This document shows positions 63,242-64,000 of a DNA stretch of 64,000 nucleotides, piece after piece. The position numbers and the translations under genes were made by a program. Source of the stretch: Corynebacterium yonathiae (GTDB taxonomy: Bacteria > Actinomycetota > Actinomycetes > Mycobacteriales > Mycobacteriaceae); contig NZ_JAKOPM010000001.1 of assembly GCF_022288805.1 (NCBI RefSeq), forward strand, positions 248,001 through 312,000. The letters run 5' to 3'. The first letter of the stretch is position 1. Every line of letters begins with the position of its first letter. The notes under the pieces were generated by a model that saw only the letters and a list, made by a program, of their open reading frames with translations, ran no database searches and had not been told where the DNA came from.

Positions 63242-64000
63242 ATCTACGATTAGTCGTGGCGATATTCTTGAGGTCACCATCGACCGCATGGCGCACGGTG
63301 GCGAAGGCATCGGCCAGGCCCCCGATGGGCGCGTAGTTTTCGTTCCGCGCGCATTTCCAGGCGATGTCGTTAAGGCTACGGCTGGCCGCGTAAAAAAGTC
63401 GTTTATTAAGGCGGACCTAGAAGGCGTAATTGCCCCGGGACCTGTGCGCGTACCATCATCGTGCCCAGCTGCCGCACAAGGAGCAGGTTGCTGCGATTTT
63501 GCAGAGCTAGATCCAGCCGCCGAAACCGGCATCAAGGCAGCGATCTTATCGGAGCAATTGCGCCGCACAGGTGTAGTAACCGGTGAGGGGCTGGAAATTG
63601 AACAAAACACCCTTGAACCGGTGAGGGGATGGCGCACTCGGGTGCGGTGGGGCGTCGACCAGCAAGGGCGAGCTGGAACCCGTGAGCGTCGCTCAAATGA
63701 GCTCATAACAGGGGCCGCCTGCACGCAGCTAGCACCGGGGTTGGCTGAAGGCCTTGTCGGAGAAGGTGCTCGTCGCTTTACCCCAGGCGCAGAGGTCATT
63801 GCCGTTTTCGATGGTGAGGGAAATCGCCACGTAGTAGAAACCCGCAAAGCCCCGCGCGGTCGCCGCGTGGAAACTATCCGCGAGGTGGTTGAAGGAAACG
63901 GCAAGGTGCAAGAATACGTAGGCGGGCGGGAGTTTAGGTTTCCCGCCACCGCCTTTTGGCAGGCGCATAGGAACGCGCCGGCGGTGTATACCCAGCTGGT
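63234..64000 (+). CDS. TRAM-domain class I RNA methyltransferase, 3' end cut off
   Basis: Begins ATG 63234, overlapping the DUF3159 stop, and stays open to the window end. The N-terminal 60 residues are a TRAM domain (DRMAHGGEGIGQAPDGRVVFVPRAFPGD). A cysteine cluster CPAAAQGAGCCDF follows near 78-90 and FRFPATAFWQAHRNAP near 239-254. This is the TrmA/RumA type of RNA uracil-5 methyltransferase; the target (tRNA or 23S rRNA) cannot be told. Mycobacterial Rv2689c is the positional equivalent. Partial: the SAM-binding core lies beyond the window. Confidence 0.85.
   Translation, partial: MTESTISRGDILEVTIDRMAHGGEGIGQAPDGRVVFVPRAFPGDVVKATAGRVKKSFIKADLEGVIAPGPVRVPSSCPAAAQGAGCCDFAELDPAAETGIKAAILSEQLRRTGVVTGEGLEIEQNTLEPVRGWRTRVRWGVDQQGRAGTRERRSNELITGAACTQLAPGLAEGLVGEGARRFTPGAEVIAVFDGEGNRHVVETRKAPRGRRVETIREVVEGNGKVQEYVGGREFRFPATAFWQAHRNAPAVYTQL

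Noticed and set aside
1..64000. tRNA, rRNA, CRISPR repeats, insertion sequences or prophage
   Set aside because: I looked for cloverleaf-like stretches, regularly spaced repeats, transposase motifs and phage genes on both strands and found none; the terminator-like hairpins all sit beside identifiable genes.

Overview
This window is chromosomal DNA of a Corynebacterium. The diagnostic evidence is a DtxR whose metal-site residues fall at the same numbers as in the diphtheria repressor (Met10, Cys102, Glu105, His106), a dtxR-galE pair beside sigB, ClgR and PspA behind pgsA-cinA, a bioY-bioM-bioN biotin importer, a PTS cluster with a SugR-type regulator next to lexA and a divS-like gene, and an actinobacterial block of DUF4193, DUF3093, dut, DUF3710 and DUF3159 genes. 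The species cannot be fixed by eye. Most of the window is conserved core genome. I see no rRNA, tRNA, CRISPR array, insertion sequence or prophage.

Layout. 1-6.9 kb: 3' part of ftsK, a manganese (yybP-ykoY type) riboswitch with its terC gene, a YciI gene, pgsA, cinA, clgR, pspA. 7-9 kb: biotin uptake operon bioYMN on the minus strand with a BioQ-like palindrome. 9-22.8 kb: recombination and tRNA-modification block (DUF3046, recA, recX, miaB, membrane protein, GNAT plus DUF349 pair, miaA, dapF, hflX) ending with an NCS2 permease. 22.8-24 kb: two perfect DnaA-type 9-mers and an HNH endonuclease gene broken by one stop codon. 24-30 kb: fructose PTS (ptsH, ptsF, fruK) divergent from ptsI, then the sugR-like gene. 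30-32.3 kb: lexA, divS-like, nrdR. 32.3-39.6 kb: hrpA, a membrane protein, oxyR, ahpC, ahpD. 39.7-47.6 kb: Mtr4-like helicase, PAC2 protein, DUF4192, galE, dtxR, sigB. 47.8-51.6 kb: an L-serine catabolic cluster (YheO-like regulator, sdaA, transporter). 51.9-64 kb: dtd, methyltransferase, DUF3099, DUF3039, helicase, sigA, ppgK, suhB and the dut block, ending inside a TRAM-domain RNA methyltransferase.

How the genes work together. Several units are stress or nutrient switches: SOS (recA, lexA, divS-like), peroxide (oxyR, ahpC, ahpD), envelope and protein stress (clgR, pspA), iron (dtxR), manganese (riboswitch-terC), biotin (bioYMN), sugar uptake (PTS) and L-serine breakdown. Both the primary (sigA) and the primary-like (sigB) sigma genes are present, and sigB has a SigH-type promoter.

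The best leads for follow-up are the terC riboswitch, which can be read down to the competing base pairs; the DnaA-box pair; the nonsense-interrupted HNH gene; the Cys/Gly-tailed protein; the serine cluster with unassigned palindromes; and a recurring leaderless promoter arrangement. I did not find a clearly new multi-gene system.
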